Of a DNA stretch of 64,000 nucleotides, positions 18,497-26,823 are shown one piece after another. Position numbers and translations under genes: made by a program. The notes beneath the pieces were generated by a model, which saw nothing but the letters and a program-made list of their open reading frames with translations, was not told where the DNA came from and searched no databases. Within the stretch, counting starts at the first letter, position 1. Every line of letters begins with the position of its first letter. The stretch covers positions 62,001-126,000 of the forward strand of contig NZ_LVEM01000008.1 in NCBI RefSeq assembly GCF_001641335.1, read 5' to 3'. The stretch is from Bradyrhizobium stylosanthis (GTDB lineage Bacteria > Pseudomonadota > Alphaproteobacteria > Rhizobiales > Xanthobacteraceae).

Positions 18497-19891
18497 ATGG
18501 GACCGCGGGTCAGCACGAGCATTTTGGCCGATCGCCTCACCGGCATGATCGGCCCGCGCGCGAGCGTTGCGCGCGGTGTGCTCGATCAGCATGGGCAGAG
18601 CGAGTCGCACTATCGGAGCCTGCCGCCCGACATCGTCGTCTTTCCCGAGACGACGCAGGAAGTGGCCGACATCGTGAAGCTGTGCGCGGGCGCGGGCATG
18701 CCGATCGTCCCGTTCGGCGCCGGAACCTCGCTCGAAGGCAATGCCGCGGCGGTCGCAGGCGGCGTCTGCTTCGACTTCGCGCGCATGAACAAGGTGCTGG
18801 CGGTCCACGACAGCGACATGGATGTCGTGGTGCAGCCCGGCATCACGCGCAAGCAGCTCAATGCGGAGCTGCGCAATACCGGACTTTTCTTTCCGATCGA
18901 TCCCGGCGCCGACGCCTCGATCGGCGGCATGACCTCCACCCGCGCCTCCGGCACCATGGCCGTGCGCTACGGCACCATGAAGGACAATGTCATGGCGCTG
19001 GAGGTAGTGCTGGCCGACGGCCGCATCATCCGCACCGCAAAGCGTGCGCGGAAGTCGGCCGCGGGCTACGATTTGACGCGCATGTTCGTCGGCGCGGAAG
19101 GCACGCTCGGCGTCATCACCGAGGTCACGCTGAAGGTGCACCCGGTGCCGCAGGCGATCTCGGCCGCGGTCTGCAGCTTCGATACACTGCACGACGCCGT
19201 CGACACCGCGATCTCCGTCATCCAGTCCGCGATCCCCGTGGCGCGCATCGAGCTGCTCGACGACGTCATGATGCGCGGCATCAATGCCTACGCCAAGCTG
19301 GGCTACCGCGAGGCGCCCACGCTGTTCTTCGAATTCCATGGCTCCGAATCCTCCGTCGCCGAGCAGGCCGAGGCAGCGCAAGCCATCGCGGCCGACCATG
19401 GCGGTCATGGCTTTGCATGGGCCAAGGCCCCTGAAGACCGCAGCCGGCTCTGGCACGCCCGCGACAACACGCTCTATGCGGGCCTCGGCCTGCGCCCCGG
19501 TGCGCGCGCGGTCATCACCGATGTCTGCGTGCCGATCTCGCGGCTGGCGGAATGCCTGACCGAGACCCGCCGCGATGCCGACGAGCACGGCTTCACCGCG
19601 CCCATCGTCGGCCATGTCGGCGACGGCAATTTCCACATGCTGATCCTGATTGACCCCACCAAGCCGGAGGAGACCGAAGGCGCCAAGGCGCTGCAGGCCC
19701 GCATGGTCGCCCGCGCCATCGCCATGGACGGCACCTGCACCGGCGAGCACGGCATCGGGCTCGGCAAGATCGATTATCTCACCGACGAGCTCGGCGAGGC
19801 CGTCGACGTGATGCGGTCGATCAAGACGGCACTCGACCCCGAGGAACTGATGAATCCCGGGAAGATCTTTTCAGGCGGAGCCAGGGAATGA
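18497..19891 (+). CDS. FAD-linked oxidase, GlcD/D-lactate dehydrogenase family
   Basis: A 464-residue PCMH-type flavoprotein that oxidises a D-2-hydroxy acid (glycolate, D-lactate or similar). The FAD-binding core is visible as PIVPFGAGTSLEGN and GGMTSTRASGTMAVRYG. The C-terminal FAD-oxidase domain has HVGDGNFH and the GEHGIGLGK signature. It lies 60 bases after the dioxygenase and overlaps the following ABC ATPase by 4 bases, so it is clearly part of the operon. Its hydroxy-acid substrate may come from the unit removed before ring cleavage. Confidence 0.9.
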   Translation: MGPRVSTSILADRLTGMIGPRASVARGVLDQHGQSESHYRSLPPDIVVFPETTQEVADIVKLCAGAGMPIVPFGAGTSLEGNAAAVAGGVCFDFARMNKVLAVHDSDMDVVVQPGITRKQLNAELRNTGLFFPIDPGADASIGGMTSTRASGTMAVRYGTMKDNVMALEVVLADGRIIRTAKRARKSAAGYDLTRMFVGAEGTLGVITEVTLKVHPVPQAISAAVCSFDTLHDAVDTAISVIQSAIPVARIELLDDVMMRGINAYAKLGYREAPTLFFEFHGSESSVAEQAEAAQAIAADHGGHGFAWAKAPEDRSRLWHARDNTLYAGLGLRPGARAVITDVCVPISRLAECLTETRRDADEHGFTAPIVGHVGDGNFHMLILIDPTKPEETEGAKALQARMVARAIAMDGTCTGEHGIGLGKIDYLTDELGEAVDVMRSIKTALDPEELMNPGKIFSGGARE

Positions 19892-21411
19892 GCGACGCGC
19901 TCCCGATCGAAGTCACCTCGCCTGTCCCGCTGCTGGAGCTGCGCGGGATCAGCAAGGAGTTTCCCGGCGTCAAGGCGCTGGATGACGTGTCCTTTGCCGT
20001 CTACCCCGGCGAAGTTCACATGCTGCTCGGCGAGAACGGCGCTGGTAAATCGAGCCTGATGAAGGTGCTGTGCGGCGCCTACCGGGCCGACGCCGGCGAG
20101 TTCTACCATGAGGGTAACAAGGTCGCGATCTCCTCCACCGCGGATGCGCAGAAGCTCGGCATTGCCGTGATCTTCCAGGAGTTCTCGCTCGTCCCCCATC
20201 TCGACATCGCCCAGAACATCTACCTCGGCCGCGAGCCGAAGGGCCGCATCCCCGGCACCATCGACCGTCGCAAGATTCTGGCCGATGCGAAGCGCGTGCT
20301 CGATACGATCGGCTTCGACATCGATCCCTCCACCATCGTCGACAAGCTGGGCGTCGCACAGCAGCAGATGGTCGAGATTGCCAAGGCGATCAGCCAGAAC
20401 GCCCGCATCCTCGTCATGGACGAGCCGACCGCGGCGCTGTCCGACCGCGAGACCGAGCTGCTGTTCGCGCTGATCGCGCGGCTGAAGGCTGACGGCGTCT
20501 CGATCGTCTATATCTCGCACCGCATGGCCGAGGTATTCGCGCTCGGCGACCGCATCACCGTGCTGCGCGACGGCCGCCGCATCGACGGCGTCAAGCCCGC
20601 CGACGTCACGCCGGACCAGCTCGTCCGCATGATGGTCGGCCGCAACGTCGACATGACCTATCCGCGCAATTTTGCCGACAAGCCCGGCGAGCTGCTGCTT
20701 GAGGTCAAGGGACTGAGCGCGGCCACCGGCATCTCCGACATCAACATCGAGGTGCGCCGGGGCGAGATCGTCGGCCTGTGCGGCCTGGTTGGCTCCGGCC
20801 GCAGCGAGGTCGCCCGCGCCATCTTCGGCGCCGATCCCGTGACCTCGGGCGAGATCATCTTCGACGGCAAGACCATCTCGGGCGAGCCTGACCTCGCCGC
20901 CCGCCGCGGCATCGCGCTGATCCCCGAGAGCCGCAAGAGCGAAGGCCTCGCGCTACTGCGATCGGTCAGCGACAATCTCGTGGTGTCGGCGCTGCGAAAG
21001 CTGTTCCCGAGCGGGCTGTTCGACCAACGCAGCGCGCAGCGGACGTCCGATGCACTCATTCGCCAGCTGCGCATTGCGACGCCCAGCGCGCGGCAGACCG
21101 TCGGCCTGCTCTCCGGCGGCAACCAGCAGAAGGTCGTGATCGGCAAATGGCTGGCCGCCGGCTCGAAGCTGTTCATTTTCGACGAGCCGACGCGCGGCAT
21201 CGACATCGGCGCCAAGTCGGAAATCTTTGCCCTGATCGACCGGCTCGTCGCGGAAGGCGCGGCGGCGCTGATGATCTCATCCGAGCAGGTCGAGATCTGC
21301 CATGTCTGCGACCGCGCCTATGTGATGCGCGAGGGCCGTATCGCCGGACACCTGACCCGCAATGAACTGACCGAGGAGAACATCGTGCGACTGGGGATGC
21401 ATCATGCGTGA
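19888..21411 (+). CDS. CUT2-type ABC transporter ATPase (duplicated domains)
   Basis: A 507-residue fused double ATPase. The first half has Walker A GENGAGKSS (48-56), signature LGVAQQQ and Walker B LVMDEPT. The second half has a degenerate Walker A (GLVGSGRSEV) and LSGGNQQKV. It starts inside the stop of the FAD oxidase gene and its end overlaps the first permease. It energises uptake of a small polar molecule for the catabolic operon. Sugars are the usual CUT2 substrates. Confidence 0.94.
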   Translation: MSDALPIEVTSPVPLLELRGISKEFPGVKALDDVSFAVYPGEVHMLLGENGAGKSSLMKVLCGAYRADAGEFYHEGNKVAISSTADAQKLGIAVIFQEFSLVPHLDIAQNIYLGREPKGRIPGTIDRRKILADAKRVLDTIGFDIDPSTIVDKLGVAQQQMVEIAKAISQNARILVMDEPTAALSDRETELLFALIARLKADGVSIVYISHRMAEVFALGDRITVLRDGRRIDGVKPADVTPDQLVRMMVGRNVDMTYPRNFADKPGELLLEVKGLSAATGISDINIEVRRGEIVGLCGLVGSGRSEVARAIFGADPVTSGEIIFDGKTISGEPDLAARRGIALIPESRKSEGLALLRSVSDNLVVSALRKLFPSGLFDQRSAQRTSDALIRQLRIATPSARQTVGLLSGGNQQKVVIGKWLAAGSKLFIFDEPTRGIDIGAKSEIFALIDRLVAEGAAALMISSEQVEICHVCDRAYVMREGRIAGHLTRNELTEENIVRLGMHHA

Positions 21412-22354
21412 AGCCGCGGTCGTCTCGGAGCCCAATCCACTGCAGCGCATTCCCGGCGTTGCCATCGTGCTGGTGCTGCTGATCGCGCTGTTCAGCGCCA
21501 TCGCGCCCGGCTTCCTGTCGGTCGCCAACCTCTCCAACGTGCTGGTGCAGTCCACCATCCTGACCATGCTGGCGCTGCCGATGACCCTGATCATCATGAC
21601 GGAGGGGCTGGATCTCTCGATGGGCGCGGTGCTGACGCTGACCTCGCTGTGCGTCGCCATCGTCTCGCTCGCGACCCACTCGATGCTGCTCGGCCTCGGC
21701 GCCGGCCTGCTGGTGGGCGCGGCCTTCGGCGTCGCCAATGGCTGGCTGGTCGCTATCCTGGGTATCCCGCCCTTCGTCGCGACGCTGGGCACGCTCGGCA
21801 TGGCGCAGGGCCTGTCGCTGATCGTCAGCGACGGCCAGAGCGTCGTCGGCATCCCCCACAGCGTCCGCGACATCTATTCGGCGACGGTGCTCGGCATTCC
21901 CGTGCCGATCGTGATGGCGCTCGTGACCTACGCGGCCTTCCACGGCCTGCTCTACCACACCCGCTTCGGCACCTACATCTTCGCCCTCGGCGGCAATCGC
22001 GAGGCGCTGCGCTATGCCGGCCTGTCGCCCAACAAGCTGCTGATCGCGGTCTACGCACTCGGCGGAGGCATGGCCGGCATCGCGGGCCTCCTAATGACCG
22101 CACGGATGAACTCCGGCCACCCGACCGCCGGCCTCGGCCTCGAGTTCGATGCCATCGCGGCCGTCGCCGTCGGCGGCACCTCGTTCGAGCGCGGCAATGG
22201 CTGGCTGCTCGGCACGCTGCTCGGCGTCCTCTCTGTGGGTGTGCTGCGCAACGGGCTGAACCTGATCTCGCTGCCCTCATCGGTGCAGGTCGCAAGCGTC
22301 GGCGTCCTCGTTATCGTTGCCCTGTTCCTCGACGGTCTCAGGAGCCGAGCATGA
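21404..22354 (+). CDS. CUT2-type ABC transporter permease, first
   Basis: A 316-residue RbsC-like permease with about 8 membrane segments and the signature EGLDLSMGAVLT. The cytoplasmic coupling segment FALGGNREALRYAG is typical. It overlaps the ATPase gene by 8 bases and the second permease by 4 bases. Having two separate permease genes means the channel is probably a heterodimer, unlike the single-permease system at 7613-11224. Confidence 0.92.
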   Translation: MREAAVVSEPNPLQRIPGVAIVLVLLIALFSAIAPGFLSVANLSNVLVQSTILTMLALPMTLIIMTEGLDLSMGAVLTLTSLCVAIVSLATHSMLLGLGAGLLVGAAFGVANGWLVAILGIPPFVATLGTLGMAQGLSLIVSDGQSVVGIPHSVRDIYSATVLGIPVPIVMALVTYAAFHGLLYHTRFGTYIFALGGNREALRYAGLSPNKLLIAVYALGGGMAGIAGLLMTARMNSGHPTAGLGLEFDAIAAVAVGGTSFERGNGWLLGTLLGVLSVGVLRNGLNLISLPSSVQVASVGVLVIVALFLDGLRSRA

Positions 22355-23328
22355 CCGATATCAGCAAGGACGTCATGGCGCCGCCCCGCTCGTTCCTGTC
22401 GCAAGATGCCATTCAGGTGTTCTACCGCCTGCTCGCAGCACTCCTGATCTGCGCGGTGCTCGCCGTGCTCAGCGATTCCTTCCTCAGCCTCGGCAACATC
22501 CTCAACGTGCTCCGGCAGGCAAGCCTGACCTTCTTCATCGCCTCAGGCTTGACGCTGGTGGTGCTCACCGCGGGCCTTGATCTCTCCGTCGGCGCCAACG
22601 TCGCACTGTCAGCCTGTATCGCCGGCACGGTCATTCACAAAACCGGCTCGCCGGCGCTCGGCATTCTCACCGGGCTTGCCTGCGGCGGCATCGTCGGCCT
22701 GCTCAACGGCGTCATGGTCACGGCGCTGCGTATCCCCTCCTTCATCGCCACCTACGGCATGCTCTGGGTGCTGAACGGCCTCACCTACTGGTACATGGCG
22801 GGTGAGACGCTGCACGGCTTCCCCGCGGGCTTCCGCCAGATCGGCAGCGGTTATCTGTTCGGCCTGCCCATCCCGGTCTATCTGCTGCTGGTGTTCCTCG
22901 GCATCGGGACACTGTTCGCGCAACGCACGATCTGGGGCCAGGAGATCTATGCGATCGGCGCCAATCCGGTCGCGGCGCGGCTCTCGGGCATTCCGGTCGC
23001 GAAGCGCCTGCTGCTGGTCTACACGGTGTCCGGCACCATGGCGGGGCTCGCCTCGATCATCTTCCTGTCGCGACTCAATTCGGCCGAGGCCGACATCGGC
23101 GAGAGCCTGACGCTGCCCGCGATCGCGGCCGTGCTGATCGGCGGCACGTCGCTGTTCGGCGGCGTCGGCACCGTGTTCGGCACCTTCATCGGCGCGCTGA
23201 TCCTGACGCTGGTGCTGAACGGCATGAACCTGCTGTCGGTCAGTGCCAACTGGCAGCCGCTGGTGACAGGCATCATCGTCATTCTCGCGGTCTGGCTCGA
23301 CATGAAGACCCGGCGCCGCGCGCAATGA
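22351..23328 (+). CDS. CUT2-type ABC transporter permease, second
   Basis: A 325-residue permease of the same family as its neighbour, with signature AGLDLSVGANVA and coupling segment YAIGANPVAARLSG. The ATG at 22351 overlaps the previous stop (ATGA). The long in-frame extension upstream of it is the shadow of the first permease in another frame. The two permeases are clearly diverged and not a recent duplication. Confidence 0.92.
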   Translation: MTDISKDVMAPPRSFLSQDAIQVFYRLLAALLICAVLAVLSDSFLSLGNILNVLRQASLTFFIASGLTLVVLTAGLDLSVGANVALSACIAGTVIHKTGSPALGILTGLACGGIVGLLNGVMVTALRIPSFIATYGMLWVLNGLTYWYMAGETLHGFPAGFRQIGSGYLFGLPIPVYLLLVFLGIGTLFAQRTIWGQEIYAIGANPVAARLSGIPVAKRLLLVYTVSGTMAGLASIIFLSRLNSAEADIGESLTLPAIAAVLIGGTSLFGGVGTVFGTFIGALILTLVLNGMNLLSVSANWQPLVTGIIVILAVWLDMKTRRRAQ

Positions 23329-23371
23329 GTTCTCAAGAAGTCCAACAAGCAAAATGAGGGATGGAGGCAAT

Positions 23372-24346
23372 ATGAAGAAGAAGCTGGGTTATCTGGCGCT
23401 GCCGCTGCTGATGGCGGCTGCGTTCACCACCGAAGTGCGTGCCGACGGCGAGACCATCGCCGTCTTCACCAAGAACCAGACCAACCCGTTCTTCCAGACG
23501 GTGCGGGTCGGCGCCGACAACATGGCGAAGGCGCTCAACGCGAAGACGCTGCAATACATCCCGACCAAGCCGGACTCGATCCCCGAGCAGCTCAGCCAGA
23601 TCGAGGACGTCGTGGTGAAGAAGCCGAGCGCGATCGTCTTCACGCCAGTCGACTACAAGGCGATGGTGCCGGGCGTCGAGAAGATCAACGAGGCCAAGAT
23701 CCCCGTCGTCAACATCACCGACCGCTCCGCCGGCGGCAAATTCCTCTCCTTCGTCGGCGCCGACGATTACAGCCTGGGGCTGGAGACCGCGCGCTTCCTG
23801 CTCAAGACGCTGGGCGGCAAGGGCAATATCGTCATCATCGAGGGCGTCAAGGGTTCGCTGACCAATGTCGACCGCGTGCGCGGCTTCAACGACGCGCTGA
23901 AGGAAACGCCCGGCGCCAAGCTGCTGGCCTCGCAGCCCGGCAACTACCAGCGGCTGCAGGCGCTTCAGGTGATGGAGAACCTGATGCAGTCGAATTCGCA
24001 GATCGACGGCGTGCTCGCCGCCAACGACGCCATGGCGGTCGGCGCGATCGAGGCGCTCGACGGCGCCAACCGCAAGGCGCAGGTGATCGGCATCAACGGC
24101 ACCAAGGAGGCGATCGATGCCATCAAGTCCGGCAAGCTGCTCGCCAGCGGCGATTACAACGGATTTGCCCAGGGCTGCCTCGGCACCATGATGGCGATCC
24201 GCTCCTTGCGCAACCAGCCTGTCATCAGCGAGATCGTGCTGAAGCCGACCGTCATCACCAAGGACAATTATCAGCCGTTCGACGTGCCGCTGGAGCAGCG
24301 CACCTGCCCGACCTTCGAGGACGCCGGCAAGCTCGGCGCAAAATAA
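23372..24346 (+). CDS. CUT2-type ABC transporter periplasmic binding protein
   Basis: A 324-residue RbsB-like binding protein. The ATG at 23372 is preceded by ggagg at 23363-23367 and starts a clear signal peptide (KKKLGYLALPLLMAAAF, cleavage near VRA-DGE). An upstream ATG at 23354 would disrupt that. The family opening IAVFTKNQTNPFFQTVRVG is present. Its ligand is unknown, and the operon suggests a glycosylated or polyhydroxylated precursor of hydroxyquinol. Confidence 0.92.
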   Translation: MKKKLGYLALPLLMAAAFTTEVRADGETIAVFTKNQTNPFFQTVRVGADNMAKALNAKTLQYIPTKPDSIPEQLSQIEDVVVKKPSAIVFTPVDYKAMVPGVEKINEAKIPVVNITDRSAGGKFLSFVGADDYSLGLETARFLLKTLGGKGNIVIIEGVKGSLTNVDRVRGFNDALKETPGAKLLASQPGNYQRLQALQVMENLMQSNSQIDGVLAANDAMAVGAIEALDGANRKAQVIGINGTKEAIDAIKSGKLLASGDYNGFAQGCLGTMMAIRSLRNQPVISEIVLKPTVITKDNYQPFDVPLEQRTCPTFEDAGKLGAK

Positions 24347-24361
24347 GCACACGACGAACAC

Positions 24362-24385
24362 GGACGGCCGCGCTCGCGGCCGTCC
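24362..24385. terminator. GC-rich hairpin between binding protein and YciI gene
   Basis: A perfect 10-bp stem (GGACGGCCGC at 24362-24371 and GCGGCCGTCC at 24376-24385) with a 4-base loop follows the binding-protein stop. There is no U-run, so it more likely tunes mRNA decay, protecting the transporter message as is common after binding-protein genes, than fully ends transcription. Confidence 0.5.
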
Positions 24386-24426
24386 CAAGAACGAAGCCAA
24401 GAAGAAACCAAGAAGCGGAGACCACC

Positions 24427-24714
24427 ATGCTGTTCGCCATTCACGCCGTCGACCGCACCGGCGCGCTGCCGACCCGGCTCGCCAATTACGACGCCCACAA
24501 GTCCTTCCTGAGCGATACCTCGCGCTTCGGCGTCAAGATCGTGATGTCGGGGCCGCTCGTCTCCGACGATGGCGCCACCATGATCGGCAGCCTGTTCCTG
24601 ATCGAGGCGCCCGGTCGCGCCGAAGTCGAGGCCTTCAACAAGGCCGATCCCTTTGCAGCGGCCGGCATCTGGGAAAAGGTCACGATCACGGGCTTCCTGC
24701 GCCGCCAGGGTTAG
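24427..24714 (+). CDS. YciI-like domain protein
   Basis: A 95-residue YciI-family protein with a ferredoxin-like fold resembling muconolactone isomerase. Typical features are the N-terminal MLFAIHAVDRTGALPTRLA, a conserved His/Asp pair (AHKSFL, SDDGATMIGS) and the C-terminal DPFAAAGIWEKVTI motif. It follows an aagcgga ribosome site. As last gene of the operon it could act on lactone or ring-cleavage products, in line with YciI proteins found in chloroaromatic and hydroxyquinol gene sets. Function is inferred. Confidence 0.88.
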   Translation: MLFAIHAVDRTGALPTRLANYDAHKSFLSDTSRFGVKIVMSGPLVSDDGATMIGSLFLIEAPGRAEVEAFNKADPFAAAGIWEKVTITGFLRRQG

Positions 24715-24808
24715 GATTTCGCACGAGCTGACTATTTTTGAGAAGGCGTCTCAACCGCCTTCGAGGGCGTCCTGCCCCGTCGCCGGCCAACTCGCCGTCA
24801 CAGACCGG

Positions 24809-25072
24809 CTAGTGGATGGTCGGGTGGTCGAAACGCAATTCCGCCTGTGCAGTCACGATCTCGAAGTGTGCCGTATCGTGCCTCGCAGCCAGTTCGCGGG
24901 CAGCCGCCTGATCCCGGCTCCATCCCGGCTCACGACGCGCGCGCCGTTCCCGATAATCGATCAGCCAGATGGTTTCCCAATAAGTGAGGCCCACGAAGAC
25001 GTCGCGCCCCTCGGAGTCCGGCACCAGCTCGCTCAAGTAGGTGACGTGGCTCCGCAGCTTCTCTGCAGTCAT
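24809..25072 (-). CDS. Hypothetical protein
   Basis: An 87-residue protein with no recognised family. The ATG at 25072 follows AGGAGA at a good distance, favouring it over an upstream start at 25105. It is mostly charged and helical, with the segment YWETIWLIDYRERRARREPG and no signal peptide or membrane helix. It ends about 95 bases beyond the stop of the convergent catabolic operon. It may be co-transcribed with the minus-strand gene at 25098-25496. Confidence 0.6.
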   Translation of the reverse strand: MTAEKLRSHVTYLSELVPDSEGRDVFVGLTYWETIWLIDYRERRARREPGWSRDQAAARELAARHDTAHFEIVTAQAELRFDHPTIH

Positions 25073-25097
25073 GACCCGTCTCCTCGCTTGGCTTTGG

Positions 25098-25496
25098 CTA
25101 GGCATGCGGTCTTCGTAGAGGAATGACCTGGGCCGAATGCATCGGCTGCGGAAGTTCGGTCGACGTCGATTGCGCCCCTTTCCTGGCTCTGAACTTCGTC
25201 CAGCGAAGTTCGGGCTTGTAGCCGTAGAGCACGTCGAGCCAGGTTTCGGACAGCGTCGCGGTCGCGAAAGGCAATTCGGGGATGGTCCAGTCGGTGCTGC
25301 TCTCGATGCCTGTACTCATGGGCACCCGAACCGCCGATCCCGCCCATACCAGGCCGCCGGCCGGCAATTCGACGTATTCGCAATCGTCCCGCTCCGTCCA
25401 TTCCTGAACTGAGCGGGCGAGACTTTTGGGGTGATCGGCGAACAAAAGGCCGACGATCTCATGACTGTCAATTGAGCGGACGAGATAAGCTGGCAT
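25098..25496 (-). CDS. Hypothetical protein
   Basis: A 132-residue protein, not recognised. The ATG at 25496 is chosen over a TTG at 25508. The N-terminal part AYLVRSIDSHEIVGLLFAD and the ELPAGGLVWAG segment look like a small soluble alpha/beta domain. There is no signal sequence. It lies 25 bases upstream of the 87-residue gene on the same strand, so the two probably form an operon. Confidence 0.6.
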   Translation of the reverse strand: MPAYLVRSIDSHEIVGLLFADHPKSLARSVQEWTERDDCEYVELPAGGLVWAGSAVRVPMSTGIESSTDWTIPELPFATATLSETWLDVLYGYKPELRWTKFRARKGAQSTSTELPQPMHSAQVIPLRRPHA

Positions 25497-25508
25497 TGGC
25501 AATCCCAA

Positions 25509-25690
25509 AAATTGGGCAATCTGAAAAATTGGATATTGCCTATTTTTCCCGATCTTGCCAAGTCCCTCGCCGGCGAGGGGAGCATGGACCCGTGCGATAT
25601 CCGTCCGATTAATCTATCGGAATTCGGCAAGATTTCGCTCGAAGGCCTGCGCTCATCACCATTAAGAGCAGGCCCTTCTTCTATTTTTTC
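25509..25690 (+). ncRNA. Candidate small RNA ending in a rho-independent terminator
   Basis: No convincing protein is encoded here. A perfect 16-bp palindrome CCCTCGCCGGCGAGGG (25564-25579) is followed by a bulged hairpin (GGCCTGCGCTC at 25644-25654 with GAGCAGGCC at 25666-25674). That hairpin is directly followed by a pyrimidine/U-rich run CTTCTTCTATTTTTT (25675-25689). The hairpin plus U-run is a textbook intrinsic terminator on the plus strand with no gene in front of it. A short transcript starting in the AT-rich part near 25510-25560 would fit. Confidence 0.4.
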
Positions 25691-25951
25691 CCGAAATATC
25701 AACCGAACGGGTGATGCCACGAGGGCCCAGGGACTACATTCGCCCCGATTTACCAATTCTGCACTTTGGTTTGACCCAGGCCGGCGAAAACCGCAGACTC
25801 GAAAAACCGGGATTTTGCATCACCCTCCCGGGGCTGGAGCAGCGCCGTCCGCAGTTTCATTTCAAGCGGGCGGCGCTGTTGGAATCTTCGTGCTTCGGAC
25901 CGAACGCAAAGCGGCCAGCTCTCCGAGCGTGATCATAAAAGAAGAATGCGG
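25691..25951. other. Intergenic stretch with no supported gene
   Basis: Short open frames exist on both strands, but none has a good ribosome site, a recognisable domain or a reliable start. Base composition is more AT-rich than the flanking genes. Nothing else could be identified. Confidence 0.5.
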
Positions 25952-26110
25952 CTATCCGTCTTCGGGGTGAAGCGCGGCCTTCATGCTCCGCAGCTTGGCA
26001 ATCTTCCACATGATCCGCTCGACCAGGCCGTCATCGAAATCGGACAGCTGAACAACGAGTTCCTTGAACCTTTGAATCTTCCGGTCGAAGACCGAGCAAC
26101 GATCGCACAT
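25952..26110 (-). CDS. Small CxxC protein, hypothetical
   Basis: A 52-residue protein beginning MCDRCSVFDRKIQRF. It carries an N-terminal CxxC pair and a helical, charged body ending HPEDG. Small proteins with an MCDRC start followed by a helical segment occur commonly in Bradyrhizobium, from memory. No clear ribosome site precedes the ATG at 26110, and an upstream start at 26167 would add 19 residues. Function unknown; the cysteine pair could bind a metal. Confidence 0.5.
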   Translation of the reverse strand: MCDRCSVFDRKIQRFKELVVQLSDFDDGLVERIMWKIAKLRSMKAALHPEDG

Positions 26111-26375
26111 CAGTCTGCAATTGCCCTGGCGGAATGGCTTTTCTTGATATCGACGCAGGTGAAACATTCAAAATATGGGATGAAGTTAATGCGCGTAATG
26201 CCGTGCGTAAAGAACGCACGCGACGACTCGCGATTCATATTCGGGGATTAGTGCAGGGAATCGCTGGGCTGGCAGAGCCCCTCCGTCAAAGTGCGGACGC
26301 CGACGATCTTTTCCTGCTCACATAAAACTCTATAATGGGCGCTTTAATCGACACATTTGATCGACGGGTATTACA

Positions 26376-26609
26376 TTGCCATCATCCATCGAATTGATCG
26401 TTGCCTCTCATGTGGCATTGAAGGACCGGCGGGGGCTGGAAGAGCTGCGGGAGCATCGTCGCCGGCTGCTCGAGCAACTCCGGACCGTGTCCGGCATCGA
26501 TCCGATCCGGGCCATCGAGCGGATGGAGGAAGACATCAAGGCGATCGACGAGGGGCTCGAGCAGCTCAAGCCCCCGCCGGGCACATTGCCTGACAATGAC
26601 TGGCGCTAG
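26376..26609 (+). CDS. Small coiled-coil protein, hypothetical
   Basis: A 77-residue, highly charged helical protein (LEELREHRRRLLEQLRT and AIERMEEDIKAIDEGLEQL have heptad spacing) with no signal peptide. It begins with TTG at 26376; no ATG is available before the coiled-coil region. It converges with the gene at 26611-26823, one base apart, which also encodes a short charged helical protein. Function unknown. Confidence 0.55.
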   Translation: MPSSIELIVASHVALKDRRGLEELREHRRRLLEQLRTVSGIDPIRAIERMEEDIKAIDEGLEQLKPPPGTLPDNDWR

Positions 26610-26610
26610 C

Positions 26611-26823
26611 TCAGTTCCGTGCCTTCAGAAGCAGGCTCGTCTGCCGCTCCATTTGATACGCCAGCTGCTTGCGCTCGAATCTGAGCGCGGCCTGTTCCTC
26701 GAGCGTGATGTGTCCCTCCCGCTCGAGGACGTCGATGAGAAAAACCCTGTCCTCAATATGCCGTTGGCGCTTCTGGATATCTTCCATGAGGCCTTCGAGC
26801 TCGGTTCGAAGATCTTGATTCAC
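26611..26823 (-). CDS. Small charged helical protein, hypothetical
   Basis: A 70-residue protein starting with GTG at 26823, preceded by GAAGGG about 8 bases upstream. The sequence is almost wholly helical with heptad-like spacing (LEGLMEDIQKRQRHIED, LEREGHITLEEQAALRFER). It ends one base from the opposite-strand gene. It resembles short regulatory or antitoxin-sized proteins only in size; no family is recognised. Confidence 0.55.
   Translation of the reverse strand: MNQDLRTELEGLMEDIQKRQRHIEDRVFLIDVLEREGHITLEEQAALRFERKQLAYQMERQTSLLLKARN

Noticed and set aside
17438..19750. A 770-codon minus-strand open frame across the dioxygenase and FAD oxidase genes
   Set aside because: It is a shadow of two well-supported plus-strand genes, with a His/Asp/Arg-rich composition and no recognisable domain.
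25512..25970. A 152-codon open frame near the candidate small RNA
   Set aside because: It overlaps a strong intrinsic terminator, has no ribosome site and no family-like features, and the opposite strand is equally open.
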